From positions 62,001 to 126,000 of the forward strand of contig JADJAG010000008.1 in NCBI GenBank assembly GCA_016704325.1: a stretch of DNA of 64,000 nucleotides, written 5' to 3'. Positions 54,432 through 63,983 of this stretch are shown here, one piece after another. The notes under the pieces were generated by a model. That model did not search any database and was not told the DNA's origin. It saw only the letters and a list, made by a program, of their open reading frames with translations. The position numbers and the translations under genes were made by a program. Within the stretch, counting starts at the first letter, position 1. Each line of letters begins with the position of its first letter. The DNA is from Chitinophagaceae bacterium. GTDB lineage: Bacteria > Bacteroidota > Bacteroidia > Chitinophagales > UBA10324.

Positions 54432-56096
54432 CTAAAACTGAAACTTCCGCTTCGCCACATTCATCCTCACTCCCATCTGAAAAATATGGCTGGAAGATTC
54501 GAATGCACTCAACGTTGATGCCGTCTTTCTGTAGGAATAACTTACGTCAATAAAAAAATTATGACGCAACATATAGGTGGCTGTCCATTCATTCAATAAC
54601 AGGTCTGTGCCCACACCCTGACCCGCTTTATTTCCATAAACAGTCAACACATTTGACTCTGTGGTCGGGATAAAAATATCAGCACCGAAATTACTTCCGG
54701 CAGTATCCCTTCCTGATGCAGCCACTGTAAGGCTCCAGCGTAAAGTGAGTGGGAATATTGGCTGGTACCGAACCACTCCAATCCATTCATTCAGGTTCGC
54801 ACCAAGCGGATGTGCAAGCGGTTGATTGTAGTTTGAATAATTGGCTACCGTATCGTTATGCGTATAGGTATACGGACGAATGTGATTCCATTCCAGTTGC
54901 AAATCAAGATTGGAAACTTTAAATGCATCAATGTATTGAGCTCCAAGTTGAAATCCATATTTATTCGCCCAGTAACCTTTGGTCCCCTTTGAAACCTGTA
55001 TATTAAAATCGTCGAGCATGAACTGACCATAAACTGAGACGTGACGAAATAAATTAACGCGCATATCAAGTCCGAGCATCACATTATCCGGACTGCCAAG
55101 AAGTTGCTCGACAGATCTGTAGAAAATAATCGGATTGAGGTATTGCAATTCATACCCATCATTACGCTGAAACACCACACTTTCCCAAACGCCTACATTT
55201 AGAAAGTTTGTTGCATTAAGACTGAGGTGATGAATGGCACCGTATTTCTTTGGCAGCAACTGATCGGCTTCACGTGTGAAGTCTGCTGTCATATCCACAA
55301 ACAGATTCTGGTACCTGATCTTCCAAACCCGTGTTTGCAATTTCAGAAAAAGATATTCCTCTGAAAAATCAGACAGTGCCAATGAGCGTATACCATTGCC
55401 CAGAAAATTCTTATCAGTACCAAACTGAATGGTAATGAATTTCGCAGCCGTAAAATCAAAATACCCTTTTGCTGAAAGAAAATCAACGCCGGTAGTTTTA
55501 TATGTTTTATAATAGCCTTCTCCCGGAACGGCTCCAAAAGAGTCGATCCTATCATGCACATACTGTGGAAATCGGGCCTGATTTTCACTTACAAAAAAAT
55601 AATACCCCACCTTTTTGGCCACCCATCCGCGCAATTCAATTCCTCTGGTATTGGTAAAAAGCATCTCACCGGAAGCGGATTCCGTTCCGATCTCAAAATC
55701 AAAAACAGGATTCACCTTCACCATAAAATCATCATTCCTGTGCTGGTAAAGACTTGCCTTGTCGCGGTATAAATACTTTAGGAAAGGTTTCCTGCTAAGT
55801 GCTCCTGAATACAAAGACCATTCATCATTATCCGTTAACAGGAAATTCATAGCTCCGGAGTCAACAGATGACCATCCTGAAATTAAATCTTGCGTTGAAT
55901 CAACCATCATTACTGCATGATGCCGCTGCAGCGGCAATGCAGAAAAGTGCAACTGATCTGATATCCTGCCTGATTTTATCTCCATCCGTTTCAGGTAGTG
56001 ATACGAATCATCATTCAATGGAATAAATGAGCTCTGTGCCATTGCCATTTCCGCAATCTTCAACATCAGCACAAGTGAAATAAGAGCACGTTTCAT
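54432..56096 (-). CDS. Wzi/RemB-like outer membrane beta-barrel protein
   Basis: A 554-aa protein from the ATG at 56094-56096 with a signal peptide (ending EMAMAQ). The segment FGTDKNFLGNGIRSLALSDFSE is diagnostic of the capsule-assembly Wzi/gliding RemB-type barrels (core DKNFLGNG). The later aromatic strands, e.g. LNVGVWESVVFQRNDGYEL, continue the barrel to KRKFQF, with a terminal Phe. In this phylum such proteins take part in gliding or surface polysaccharide handling, but no gliding gene cluster is near. Function inferred from family resemblance. Confidence 0.8.
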   Translation of the reverse strand: MKRALISLVLMLKIAEMAMAQSSFIPLNDDSYHYLKRMEIKSGRISDQLHFSALPLQRHHAVMMVDSTQDLISGWSSVDSGAMNFLLTDNDEWSLYSGALSRKPFLKYLYRDKASLYQHRNDDFMVKVNPVFDFEIGTESASGEMLFTNTRGIELRGWVAKKVGYYFFVSENQARFPQYVHDRIDSFGAVPGEGYYKTYKTTGVDFLSAKGYFDFTAAKFITIQFGTDKNFLGNGIRSLALSDFSEEYLFLKLQTRVWKIRYQNLFVDMTADFTREADQLLPKKYGAIHHLSLNATNFLNVGVWESVVFQRNDGYELQYLNPIIFYRSVEQLLGSPDNVMLGLDMRVNLFRHVSVYGQFMLDDFNIQVSKGTKGYWANKYGFQLGAQYIDAFKVSNLDLQLEWNHIRPYTYTHNDTVANYSNYNQPLAHPLGANLNEWIGVVRYQPIFPLTLRWSLTVAASGRDTAGSNFGADIFIPTTESNVLTVYGNKAGQGVGTDLLLNEWTATYMLRHNFFIDVSYSYRKTASTLSAFESSSHIFQMGVRMNVAKRKFQF

Positions 56097-56272
56097 TCGA
56101 ATGTATTTCAATGATCAATCCCGCTTACAATTGCTATACCGAATGATTAATTCCTGTACCGTCTCATAAACAATGAAATTAACAGGAACTAAATTTCCAT
56201 TACGTGACTTCAAAAGGCATTTATTCAATTCAGCATTCCTGATAGCGCAACTGTCAAAATACAATTGACCTA

Positions 56273-58051
56273 TCAATCTGCAAAAATCTTTGTCCTCGTA
56301 ATAAAGACTCTCAGCAACAACCAACTTGCTAAAGCAATACCTGCATAAATAAGCGCATTCATCCACTCATGAAAAATCAATGACCCGGTCAAAAATAATA
56401 TGGAATAAGTCATTGCCACAGCACTCAGCCAACAGACTACCAATTTGCCCATCTGCTGATCTGATTTCTTCATGCCTGTTGCAAGTCGTATTGGTTCCCA
56501 CCATCCGCCGGGATGAATGCGTCGGTAGAAACTTTTCAGTTTTTCATCATCGGTCGGCTCCGTCATATATGTTGCGAGTAACCAGCTTATGGTAGTAAAT
56601 CCTACAGTAATGAAGAAGCTATCAGGAAACTCCAGCTTTAATACATACCTGGAAATTGCATACCCTATAAAAGGTGCTATCGTCGCAACAATTTCACTCC
56701 ATGCGTTAATGCGCCACCAATACCATCTTAGAATCAATACCAGGCCTAAACCTGCACCACATTCAATCAGGAAAGACCAAACTCCGGAAATCGTTTGCAT
56801 CTGTGTCGTGACAGCCAATGATACTACCATCAATACTATTGTAATTATGCGGCTTATGGCCACATAATGTTTTTCTGATGCATTGGTTGTTGCAAATTCT
56901 TCCGGGCGTTTAATAAATCGCTTATAAACATCATTGATAAGGTAGCTGGCACCCCAGTTTAATTGGGTAGAAAGGGTGCTCATATAAGCTGCAAAAAATG
57001 CCACGAGTAAAAATCCCTTCATGCCTGCCGGCAAAAAATCGCGCATGGCCATAACAAAGCCTTCCTTTTTATTTTCCATCGAAAGTTCCGGATACAAAAC
57101 CATTGCACACAATGCAACAATAATCCAGGGCCAGGGCCGGATACAGTAGTGGGCAACCTGGAATAATAATGTTGCATAAATAGAATGCTTCTCATTCTTC
57201 GTACTCATCATCCTTTGCGCCACATAACCACCGCCGCCAGGCTCTGCCCCCGGATACCAGCTTGCCCACCATTGTACTCCCACATATGCCAGGAATGCGC
57301 CAACGCTGATGGTGAGTGTGGTGGCGACATTACCGGTATAAGAATGTCCCTTTACTTCAGGAAAAAAATCAAGCGACCATCCGGGCAATTTGTCTTTCAA
57401 TCCTTCAATGCCTCCAATCCGATCGCTGTTAAGTACCAGGAAGGCCAATACAATACAGCCGATCATGGCCACTATAAATTGAAATGCATCAGTAACTGCC
57501 ACGCCTAACAATCCACTCACGGAAGAATAAATAGCTGTTATCAGCATCATTAATGCCGCATAGAAAAACGCTTCCTGAGTACTGATGCCAAAAAATACTT
57601 TCAAAATGGAAATCATAGCAAGATTCACCCAGCCGATAATAAGCGTATTCATAAAAAGTCCGAGGTATAACCCTTTAAATCCGCGGAGGAACTTTGCAGG
57701 CTGGCCGCTATAGCGCAATTCTATCAATTCTACCTCTGTCAAAATATTAGCCCTTCGCCATAAACGGGAAAAGAAAAATACAGTAAGCATGCCGCCGAAT
57801 AGAAAACTCCACCATAACCAGTTTCCGGCAATGCCGTTTTTTGCAACCAACTCTGTAACTGCCAGTGGTGTATCTGCAGCAAAGGTAGTGGCCACCATGG
57901 AGGTGCCGGCCAAATACCAGGGAAGATTTCTTCCTCCAAGAAAAAAACCTGTGGTATCCTTACCTGCCTGTTTTGAATAGCGAAGACCAATAAATCCGGT
58001 AAAAACAAAGTACAATACAATGATTAACCAATCAACGAGCTCGAGATGCAT
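56273..58051 (-). CDS. Sodium:solute symporter (SSS family)
   Basis: A 592-aa inner-membrane transporter with about 14 transmembrane helices. Family segments are YSKQAGKDTTGFFLGGRNLPWYLAG near residue 26 (core GGRNLPW), SMVATTFAADTPLAV, the LNWGASYLINDVYKRFI helix near residue 365, and the sodium-site region around it. It drives uptake of a small organic solute with sodium. The solute cannot be read from the sequence. An 83-codon frame overlapping its 3' end (56115-56366) is not credible. Confidence 0.93.
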   Translation of the reverse strand: MHLELVDWLIIVLYFVFTGFIGLRYSKQAGKDTTGFFLGGRNLPWYLAGTSMVATTFAADTPLAVTELVAKNGIAGNWLWWSFLFGGMLTVFFFSRLWRRANILTEVELIELRYSGQPAKFLRGFKGLYLGLFMNTLIIGWVNLAMISILKVFFGISTQEAFFYAALMMLITAIYSSVSGLLGVAVTDAFQFIVAMIGCIVLAFLVLNSDRIGGIEGLKDKLPGWSLDFFPEVKGHSYTGNVATTLTISVGAFLAYVGVQWWASWYPGAEPGGGGYVAQRMMSTKNEKHSIYATLLFQVAHYCIRPWPWIIVALCAMVLYPELSMENKKEGFVMAMRDFLPAGMKGFLLVAFFAAYMSTLSTQLNWGASYLINDVYKRFIKRPEEFATTNASEKHYVAISRIITIVLMVVSLAVTTQMQTISGVWSFLIECGAGLGLVLILRWYWWRINAWSEIVATIAPFIGYAISRYVLKLEFPDSFFITVGFTTISWLLATYMTEPTDDEKLKSFYRRIHPGGWWEPIRLATGMKKSDQQMGKLVVCWLSAVAMTYSILFLTGSLIFHEWMNALIYAGIALASWLLLRVFITRTKIFAD

Positions 58052-58189
58052 CCGTAAAATATTTTGTGCGAACCAAAGTAGGTATTATTTGTACAAGAAG
58101 AATTCTGAAATATCAACAGCTTACTTCCCCTTCAGTCTCTTTTATCAATACGATTTTTTAGATGTTGGCTTATTTCAGGCCAATAAAAA

Positions 58190-58921
58190 ATGAAGCGATA
58201 TTCTGTAAGCCGGAAAATATTTATCTACTTTGCCGTACCAATGCTTTTACTGGACATCATTAATTTTTTCGAGGAAATTCTTAAAGACCCCGGAGCGATC
58301 TTCAATCCGGAGATGTTAATCAAATATGGCGGCCTGCTGTTACTTTTCCTGATGGTGTTTGCCGAAACTGGTATCTTTTTCTGTTTTTTCTTCCCGGGTG
58401 ACTCGCTTGTATTTACTGCCGGCGTGCTTACAGCAACCGGTGACTTACAACGGAATGTCTATATCGTCTGCACCACCTTGATCGTTGCGGCAATTCTTGG
58501 CAACCTGGTTGGTTACTGGTTTGGAAGGCAAGCAGGCCCGATGCTTTTCAGGAGGAAAGAATCCATTTTCTTTAAGCATGAGTATTTGATCATGGCAGAT
58601 AAATTCTATGCAAAATATGGCGCAATGGCCTTGATTCTGGGAAGGTTTCTTCCGGTTATCCGCACCTTTGCACCCATCATGGCAGGAGTAATCAGGGTTG
58701 ATCTGAGAAAGTTTGTATTCTTCACTGTTGTTGGTGCTATTGTATGGGTTGTTCCATTGGTAACGGCTGGTTACCTTTTAGGTACGCAGCCAATTGTTCG
58801 TGAGAACCTGGAATACATTATTATAGGAATGGTGATTGTGTTTACCGGTCCGATCATCCTAAAGTTTATCAGGGAATCGAAGAAGCTGAAAGTTGAAGAA
58901 GAAGCACATAAGAAAAAATAG
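58190..58921 (+). CDS. DedA/VTT-family membrane protein
   Basis: A 243-aa inner-membrane protein of the DedA family, thought to flip undecaprenyl phosphate or phospholipids. Diagnostic segments are FFPGDSLVFTAGVLTATGDL near residue 66 (core FFPGDSLVFTAG), the re-entrant GNLVGYWFGRQAG, and GRFLPVIRTFAPIMAGV near residue 160, carrying the conserved Arg. The charged C-terminal tail is cytosolic. It is divergent from the symporter gene. Confidence 0.92.
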   Translation: MKRYSVSRKIFIYFAVPMLLLDIINFFEEILKDPGAIFNPEMLIKYGGLLLLFLMVFAETGIFFCFFFPGDSLVFTAGVLTATGDLQRNVYIVCTTLIVAAILGNLVGYWFGRQAGPMLFRRKESIFFKHEYLIMADKFYAKYGAMALILGRFLPVIRTFAPIMAGVIRVDLRKFVFFTVVGAIVWVVPLVTAGYLLGTQPIVRENLEYIIIGMVIVFTGPIILKFIRESKKLKVEEEAHKKK

Positions 58922-59035
58922 TTTCTTGGTTCATTTTACAAGTTCTGCATATAATTTTCTGGCCTTCCATTTAGGGAAAGCTGAATGCCGGTATTAATTA
59001 AGATTTTACCTATCTTACTTACTTAAATATTGTAC

Positions 59036-59434
59036 ATGCTGAAACGATTTCCAATCAATTGGCGCTCTGCCATTCTCATCATTTTTGGATTATTTTCATT
59101 GTCTGCTATTGGCCAGGTAACTACCGCATCTATCACCAAAGAATGGACTTATGCCGGCAAAGAAGAATTCGGTGTGGTGCGCCCTCCTGCAAGCGAATTT
59201 AAGGATGACCATTTAAATATAAATGTCGACGGCACATTTATTATGCTGAAAGAAGGTAAACAGTGGTCGGGTAAATGGGTTTTTCAGGAGAAAAGCGCCA
59301 TACTGTTACTGACCGATCTCAAAACAAAAAAATCAATTAGCTATACTATCAAAAGCGTGAACGAAACACAACTCGTAGCAGAATATCAGAGCCCGGATCT
59401 GGTGCGTACGAAATACCACTTTAGCCGAAAATAG
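59036..59434 (+). CDS. Small secreted lipocalin-like hypothetical protein
   Basis: A 132-aa protein from the ATG at 59036, with a signal peptide (FPINWRSAILIIFGLFSLSAIG...). The mature part has the simple beta pattern of lipocalin-like DUF4488-type proteins: ITKEWTYAGKEE, LNINVDGTFIMLKEGKQWSGKW and KSAILLLTDL. Short key parts such as GTFIML and WSGKW support the call. No residues point to a ligand. Probably periplasmic. The longer frame starts with TTG at 59030. Confidence 0.72.
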   Translation: MLKRFPINWRSAILIIFGLFSLSAIGQVTTASITKEWTYAGKEEFGVVRPPASEFKDDHLNINVDGTFIMLKEGKQWSGKWVFQEKSAILLLTDLKTKKSISYTIKSVNETQLVAEYQSPDLVRTKYHFSRK

Positions 59435-59556
59435 CCAATCGCCATTTATGCGATTATCAGATGTAATAATTTTGACTGAAGCTAGATGGCGTTTGTTCAT
59501 TTTGCAGATAATCTAAGCGCTTCTTTCCTATTTTCGCACCGCAAATAATTATTCTG

Positions 59557-60540
59557 ATGAAATCAAGTATTAAATCAATAGCCGTATTTACCTCCGGCGG
59601 TGATGCCCCGGGTATGAATGCTGCAGTGCGGGCGGTAGTTCGTACCGGAATCTATAGTGGACTTAAGGTATTCGGCATTATGCGCGGTTATGAAGGCCTT
59701 ATTGATGATGAGATTATTGATATGGATTCCCGGTCTGTCAGCAATATTATTCACCGCGGCGGAACCATACTCAAAACGGCCCGCAGCAAGCGATTCATGA
59801 CTGATGAGGGAATGAAACTTGCTTATGAGAATATCAAGAAACATAATATAGACGCGGTGATCGCATTAGGTGGAGATGGTACCTTCAGAGGCGCTGTTGA
59901 ATTTAACAAAACCTATGATGTGCCTTTTATCGGGTTACCATGCACCATCGACAACGATCTCTATGGAACGGACAATACCATTGGCTATGATACAGCCATT
60001 AACACGGCGATGGAAGCCATTGATAAAATCCGCGATACGGCAGATTCACATAACCGCTTGTTCTTTATAGAAGTAATGGGCCGTGATGCAGGATTTATTG
60101 CTATGCGAAGTGGCATTGCAACCGGTGCCGAGGCGATACTTATTCCGGAAAGCCCGCTTTCCATCGATCAGTTGATTAATAAACTAGAGCGTGGCTGGCA
60201 ACGGAAAAAATCATCCGGTATCGTCGTAATTGCTGAGGGAGAAGAAGAAGGAGGCGCTTTCGAAGTAGCCCGAAAAGTGAAGGAAAAATTCAATCATTAT
60301 GATACCAGGGTTTCCGTAATCGGGCATATGCAAAGAGGCGGCAACCCAACGTGCCAGGACAGGGTGCTGGCAAGCCGACTTGGGATGGCAGCCGTGGAAG
60401 CTGTAATGGAAGGAAAATCCAATGTAATGGTAGGCGTTATTCACCACAGTATCGTCTACACACCTTTTAGCAAAGCAACGAAACACAATCTCGAGCTAAG
60501 CCCATACCTAATGAAACTGGCTGTGGTGTTGTCCACCTGA
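59557..60540 (+). CDS. pfkA: ATP-dependent 6-phosphofructokinase
   Basis: This glycolytic enzyme makes fructose 1,6-bisphosphate. At 327 aa it has TSGGDAPGMNAAVR at residues 12-25, GGDGTFRGA near 107, PCTIDNDLYGTD (catalytic Asp) and MGRDAGFIAM. GHMQRGGNP closes the substrate site. The Gly after GGDGT and the overall length fit the bacterial ATP-PfkA group rather than the pyrophosphate-dependent one. Single gene. TATTTTCG near 59539 may be its -7 element. Confidence 0.97.
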   Translation: MKSSIKSIAVFTSGGDAPGMNAAVRAVVRTGIYSGLKVFGIMRGYEGLIDDEIIDMDSRSVSNIIHRGGTILKTARSKRFMTDEGMKLAYENIKKHNIDAVIALGGDGTFRGAVEFNKTYDVPFIGLPCTIDNDLYGTDNTIGYDTAINTAMEAIDKIRDTADSHNRLFFIEVMGRDAGFIAMRSGIATGAEAILIPESPLSIDQLINKLERGWQRKKSSGIVVIAEGEEEGGAFEVARKVKEKFNHYDTRVSVIGHMQRGGNPTCQDRVLASRLGMAAVEAVMEGKSNVMVGVIHHSIVYTPFSKATKHNLELSPYLMKLAVVLST

Positions 60541-60680
60541 TTATTACAAGAATCAATTCTTAAAACCGAAACGGTCTATTTTCCAAAGCGGGCAAATGCG
60601 TAAAGCCTTTTCCTTTCTTTCAATTGATTCCATCATAATCTTTACAGCTGTTTTGAATACACCACATCAATTATTGAAAC

Positions 60681-61496
60681 ATGGAAATACTTAAAAAATG
60701 GATTGAAGATGCCTGGGAAAACCGTGCTATGCTTCAGGATGAGAAAGTAAAAGAGTTCATTTCCAGTGTTATTGAGCTGCTCGACCAGGGCAGAATCCGC
60801 GTAGCTGAAAAAATAAATGGAGAATGGCAAACACATGAATGGGTGAAGAAAGCCATCCTTCTTTACTTCGCCATCAGGCCCATGGAAGAAATGGAAGCCG
60901 GCCCCATGGTTTTTTACGATAAAATTCCTTTGAAAAAGAATTATAAAGAGCTGGGAGTAAGAGTTGTCCCACACGGTTTAGCGCGATATGGCACCTACCT
61001 TGGCAAAAATGTCATCCTGATGCCTTCTTATGTCAATATTGGTGCTTATGTGGATGAAGGAACGCTGGTTGATACCTGGGCCACTGTAGGTTCATGCGCT
61101 CAAATTGGAAAGAATGTGCACCTAAGCGGCGGGGTGGGTATCGGTGGGGTGCTCGAACCGGTTCAAGCCAACCCGGTAATTATTGAAGACTATTGTTTTA
61201 TAGGCTCAAGGTGCATCGTAGTAGAAGGCGTGATTGTAGAACAGGAAGCAGTATTAGGCGCTAACGTCGTACTCACAGCCAGCACAAAAATTATTGATGT
61301 TACCGGTAAAGAGCCTGTTACGTTTACCGGAAAAGTACCTGCAAGAAGCGTGGTGGTTCCAGGTAGTTATACAAAAGAGTTTCCTGCAGGCTCTTTTAAT
61401 GTGGGTGCTGCCCTAATCATCGGGAAAAGGAAAGCAAGCACGGACTTGAAGACCTCTCTTAACCAGGCTTTGCGGGAATTTAATGTGCCTGTTTAA
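60681..61496 (+). CDS. dapD: Tetrahydrodipicolinate N-succinyltransferase
   Basis: Enzyme of the succinylase branch of lysine and diaminopimelate synthesis, transferring succinyl from succinyl-CoA. It is 271 aa. An N-terminal helical domain (about 1-100) precedes the left-handed beta-helix of hexapeptide repeats (about 105-235). That helix has the family signatures MPSYVNIGAYVDEGT, GVGIGGVLEP and IGSRCIVVEGV. NVGAALIIGKRK closes the CoA site. The terminal-repeat element at 61505 begins 9 bp after its stop. Confidence 0.96.
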   Translation: MEILKKWIEDAWENRAMLQDEKVKEFISSVIELLDQGRIRVAEKINGEWQTHEWVKKAILLYFAIRPMEEMEAGPMVFYDKIPLKKNYKELGVRVVPHGLARYGTYLGKNVILMPSYVNIGAYVDEGTLVDTWATVGSCAQIGKNVHLSGGVGIGGVLEPVQANPVIIEDYCFIGSRCIVVEGVIVEQEAVLGANVVLTASTKIIDVTGKEPVTFTGKVPARSVVVPGSYTKEFPAGSFNVGAALIIGKRKASTDLKTSLNQALREFNVPV

Positions 61497-61504
61497 ATAG
61501 AGAA

Positions 61505-61788
61505 GGGTATACGACAGTTCGTTCATCTTGTCAGGCAATGGTTGGTGGGTTAAATTGCTAAATGGCTAAATGGTTAAATTGCTGCGGCGAAGCCGATCAC
61601 TTGCTGTTTTGTAATCACTACGCTACTTTACTCACTTACTCAAATACTTTATACTTAATAAACACTTAAGACACAAGATCCAAGACTTACGACACTATTT
61701 GTCTTAAGTCTTAAGTCTTGGATCTTAGATCTTGGATCAATTCAATATTTCAACACTCAATATTCAATTTCCAATTTGTCGTACACCC
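61505..61788. mobile_element. MITE-like element with terminal inverted repeats, best copy
   Basis: GGGTATACGACA at 61505-61516 is the inverted repeat (11 of 12 positions) of TGTCGTACACCC at 61777-61788. The interior is, in order, a unique 25-bp lead, GGYTAAAT octamers, GCGGCGAAGCCGATCACTTG, a TTTACTCACTTACTC part, ACTTAAG/GATCCAAG words in both orientations and CAATATTCAA. It lies between dapD and the tRNA and has no coding capacity. The frame called at 61732-61974 is not a gene. Confidence 0.75.
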
Positions 61789-61846
61789 CTAGAGAATAAT
61801 CGATTTTCAAATTTGCAAATTCAGGTTAACTTTGCAGCCCTCCTAT

Positions 61847-61930
61847 GCCGAAGTGGTGGAATTGGTAGACACACTGTGTTCAGGGCGCAGCGCTCGCAAG
61901 GGCATGAGAGTTCGAATCTCTCCTCCGGCA
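61847..61930 (+). tRNA. tRNA-Leu (CAG anticodon)
   Basis: A cloverleaf with a long variable arm, as expected for leucine. The D-arm reads GTGGAATTGGTAGACAC. The anticodon stem CTGTG/CGCAG encloses loop TTCAGGG with anticodon CAG. The variable stem is GCTC/GGGC. The T-arm is GAGAG-TTCGAAT-CTCTC. The acceptor GCCGAAG/CTCCGGC has one mismatch (A5 opposite C68). CCA is not encoded. Reads leucine CTG codons. Confidence 0.93.
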
Positions 61931-62265
61931 CTTTTCTTACATTCATAATGGGTTCATTGTTATTTCAGCCCTGAAACAGCTATTTCTTTTATCGCATTAT
62001 TTATTCCTTCCGGAAAGTTTAAGAATCCGATTCCATTATAGCAGGAATCAAGGATAATGTGCACTTTTTTTCGAACTACTTCATTGGCTTTTGCTGATTG
62101 CAGAAAGCATATTGTATGACTTATTAGCCAATCTGATCCTCCAACAGACATCTTTTATTTTCTTCAAAAAAAAATCTAAATGACTTGCACTTTTTAGAAA
62201 ATAGATTATATTACAAACATACAGTTTGACCGTATTACAATCATTCAAAACAAAACCCACTCATC
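61931..62265. other. Region after tRNA-Leu with one doubtful small frame
   Basis: A minus-strand frame 61960-62151 (63 codons, ATG start, VHIILDSCYNGIGFLNFPEG) is the only candidate gene. Otherwise AT-rich, including the leader of the 62266 gene. Confidence 0.4.
61960..62151 (-). CDS. Possible small hypothetical protein
   Basis: 63 codons from ATG with a fairly protein-like composition (EVVRKKVHIILDSCYNGIG, EGINNAIKEIAVSG). No signal peptide, no domain and no operon partner are visible. It may be a chance frame or a remnant of a longer gene. Confidence 0.22.
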   Translation of the reverse strand: MSVGGSDWLISHTICFLQSAKANEVVRKKVHIILDSCYNGIGFLNFPEGINNAIKEIAVSGLK

Positions 62266-62649
62266 ATGGAAGCCATTTTACTACACCCAACATCTGCAGT
62301 CAACACTGCCTTTCATCAACCCGGTGAAACAGTCCATACAATACAACTGACACTTGAAAAAGACAACAGCCTTCCAATTACACCACTCCGGCTTGGGCCT
62401 GTTTTCTATGCAGGCCGCTCCCCTTTCCGCATCAGTGTAATGATACTTACCTGCTTTGCGATTCCTGAACATGATGCAGAAGACACCGGCAAGTATATTA
62501 CCTATGTAGGTTACAAAAAAGCAGGTGGTGAGGAATTTGATTTTGATGAGATGATTCACAGCGACTCTTTTGATATGGCTGAAAAAACACATCATAAAGC
62601 CTGTGGCTTCTTTGGAAATTCAAAACTGTTTGTTGAATCGTTGGCATAA
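62266..62649 (+). CDS. Hypothetical cytosolic protein
   Basis: A 127-aa protein without signal peptide or membrane segment. It is rich in Phe, His and acidic residues toward the C-terminus (DFDEMIHSDSFDMAEKTHHK). No domain recognised. The ATG follows a plausible AT-rich leader. It has no same-strand partner closer than 220 bp. Confidence 0.6.
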   Translation: MEAILLHPTSAVNTAFHQPGETVHTIQLTLEKDNSLPITPLRLGPVFYAGRSPFRISVMILTCFAIPEHDAEDTGKYITYVGYKKAGGEEFDFDEMIHSDSFDMAEKTHHKACGFFGNSKLFVESLA

Positions 62650-62869
62650 TAATACAGTCTAACTTCATTTTATAAAATGGCCGGTAGCTTTTAATAAATC
62701 CGGATAGAGATCAATCGAAATATTTATTGGGTTCGTCGAAGAATGGAGTCATGTTATCCATGATAATGGCCGCTTTGTCACAATTACAAAAAGGACCTGT
62801 AACATTTCTGTTTCCAGATCGACTTATGTTCATTCAAAACATAAAATTCAAACTCAAAATCATCATCCC

Positions 62870-63301
62870 ATGAAAGCACAATCTATTTCCCTACTGAAGC
62901 ATTGCACCCTGTTTGCCTGCATGCTTCTCCTCACTACCGGTTTTGTTATGAATGCCCATGCAGCAGGAAAGCGCCCGGGCAATGCACACATCAATGCAAG
63001 CATACCTGATCAATGGAAAAGCAACATCATAAAAGAAGTAAACGGAGATGTAACCATCTTTTCTTTGGTAAATGGCGATGCAGTCCCGGTATATCTTTTT
63101 TCAGTAACAGAAATTGCAGAACAGGAATGGGTAAAGGTAAAAACACAGTTGCCGGATGTTAAACTCCTCGAACGCAAGAATGGTAATATCTATTTCTCTG
63201 ATAAGAATCAGAAGACAAAAGTGAAGGGACCTTGCAGTGAATTATACCTGCAAATCTATCCTTACATTGATCAAATGATCAGCAGTGTGCAGATTGACTA
63301 A
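62870..63301 (+). CDS. Secreted hypothetical protein
   Basis: A 143-aa protein with a signal peptide (LLKHCTLFACMLLLTTGF, cleavage near AHAAG). The mature part of about 110 residues has a beta-rich core (GDVTIFSLVNGDAVPVYLF) and one Cys. I do not recognise the family. A strong hairpin terminator follows 37 bp downstream, which supports it being a real transcript. Confidence 0.65.
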   Translation: MKAQSISLLKHCTLFACMLLLTTGFVMNAHAAGKRPGNAHINASIPDQWKSNIIKEVNGDVTIFSLVNGDAVPVYLFSVTEIAEQEWVKVKTQLPDVKLLERKNGNIYFSDKNQKTKVKGPCSELYLQIYPYIDQMISSVQID

Positions 63302-63337
63302 CGTGAAAAAAAACTAGCATAGCTGATTGTCTGAATG

Positions 63338-63400
63338 TTCGCAACTGAAAAGGATAAAAGCAAGGTGATTCCTTTTGCTTTAATCCTTTTCAGTTGCGAA
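63338..63400. terminator. Long near-perfect hairpin terminator
   Basis: TTCGCAACTGAAAAGGAT at 63338-63355 pairs exactly with ATCCTTTTCAGTTGCGAA at 63383-63400, and the stem continues imperfectly inward. CTTTTATTT follows. It sits between two convergent genes (62870-63301 plus and 63450-63983 minus) and could end both transcripts. Confidence 0.8.
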
Positions 63401-63449
63401 CTTTTATTTAGCGGAGAAAATATAAACGACAACGATCGGCAGTAAATGC

Positions 63450-63983
63450 TCACTTTTTAACAACCAATGTTCCAGCCATTAAATCATGCAAACCTTGTTT
63501 CTTTTCAGTGAAAAGAATCATGATATAGCCAAAGCCAAACAACATCCCGGAAATGATCTTGCCAAAAAAACGGCCTGTAGCATTCAAGAATGAGATACGC
63601 TGACCATTCGTACTGGTCACCTTAATACCGACAGCCATTTTACCAGGAGTTGCCTGCCGTTCCGACGATTCAAATAAAGAATAGTAAAGCCAGTTAATGG
63701 AAACAGCAATTATTATCAGTATAGAATAGGCCGCTATTGCTGCCATCACCAAGGCCACTTTCTCATTATCTTCCAGGTTTTCGAAATTACGAAAGGTATC
63801 GAGCTCACTGAGGCCGAATAGGCTGATACCCATGATAGCGAGGATCGGAAATATTACGGCCAGGCTGACAAACCCAACAATGAGCCTATCGATGATATAG
63901 GCAACAAAACGCAGCAAAAAGCCTGCAGGATTCGCTGTCGGTAGGATGTTATGCTGTGTGCTTGAAGAATCTATGATTTCCAT
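63450..63983 (-). CDS. RDD-family membrane protein
   Basis: A 177-aa inner-membrane protein with the RDD signature: an early Arg-containing helix GFLLRFVAYIIDRLIVGFV (RDD-type Arg and Asp), two further helices, and the C-terminal ATPGKMAVGIKVTSTNG. HDLMAGTLVVK closes the domain. Function in the family is poorly known; sodium-proton exchange has been reported for some members. Complete, with its ATG 17 bp inside the window end. Confidence 0.9.
   Translation of the reverse strand: MEIIDSSSTQHNILPTANPAGFLLRFVAYIIDRLIVGFVSLAVIFPILAIMGISLFGLSELDTFRNFENLEDNEKVALVMAAIAAYSILIIIAVSINWLYYSLFESSERQATPGKMAVGIKVTSTNGQRISFLNATGRFFGKIISGMLFGFGYIMILFTEKKQGLHDLMAGTLVVKK

Noticed and set aside
56115..56366. 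83-codon ORF overlapping the symporter 3' end
   Set aside because: Nearly half of it lies inside the symporter gene in another frame; no signal or domain.
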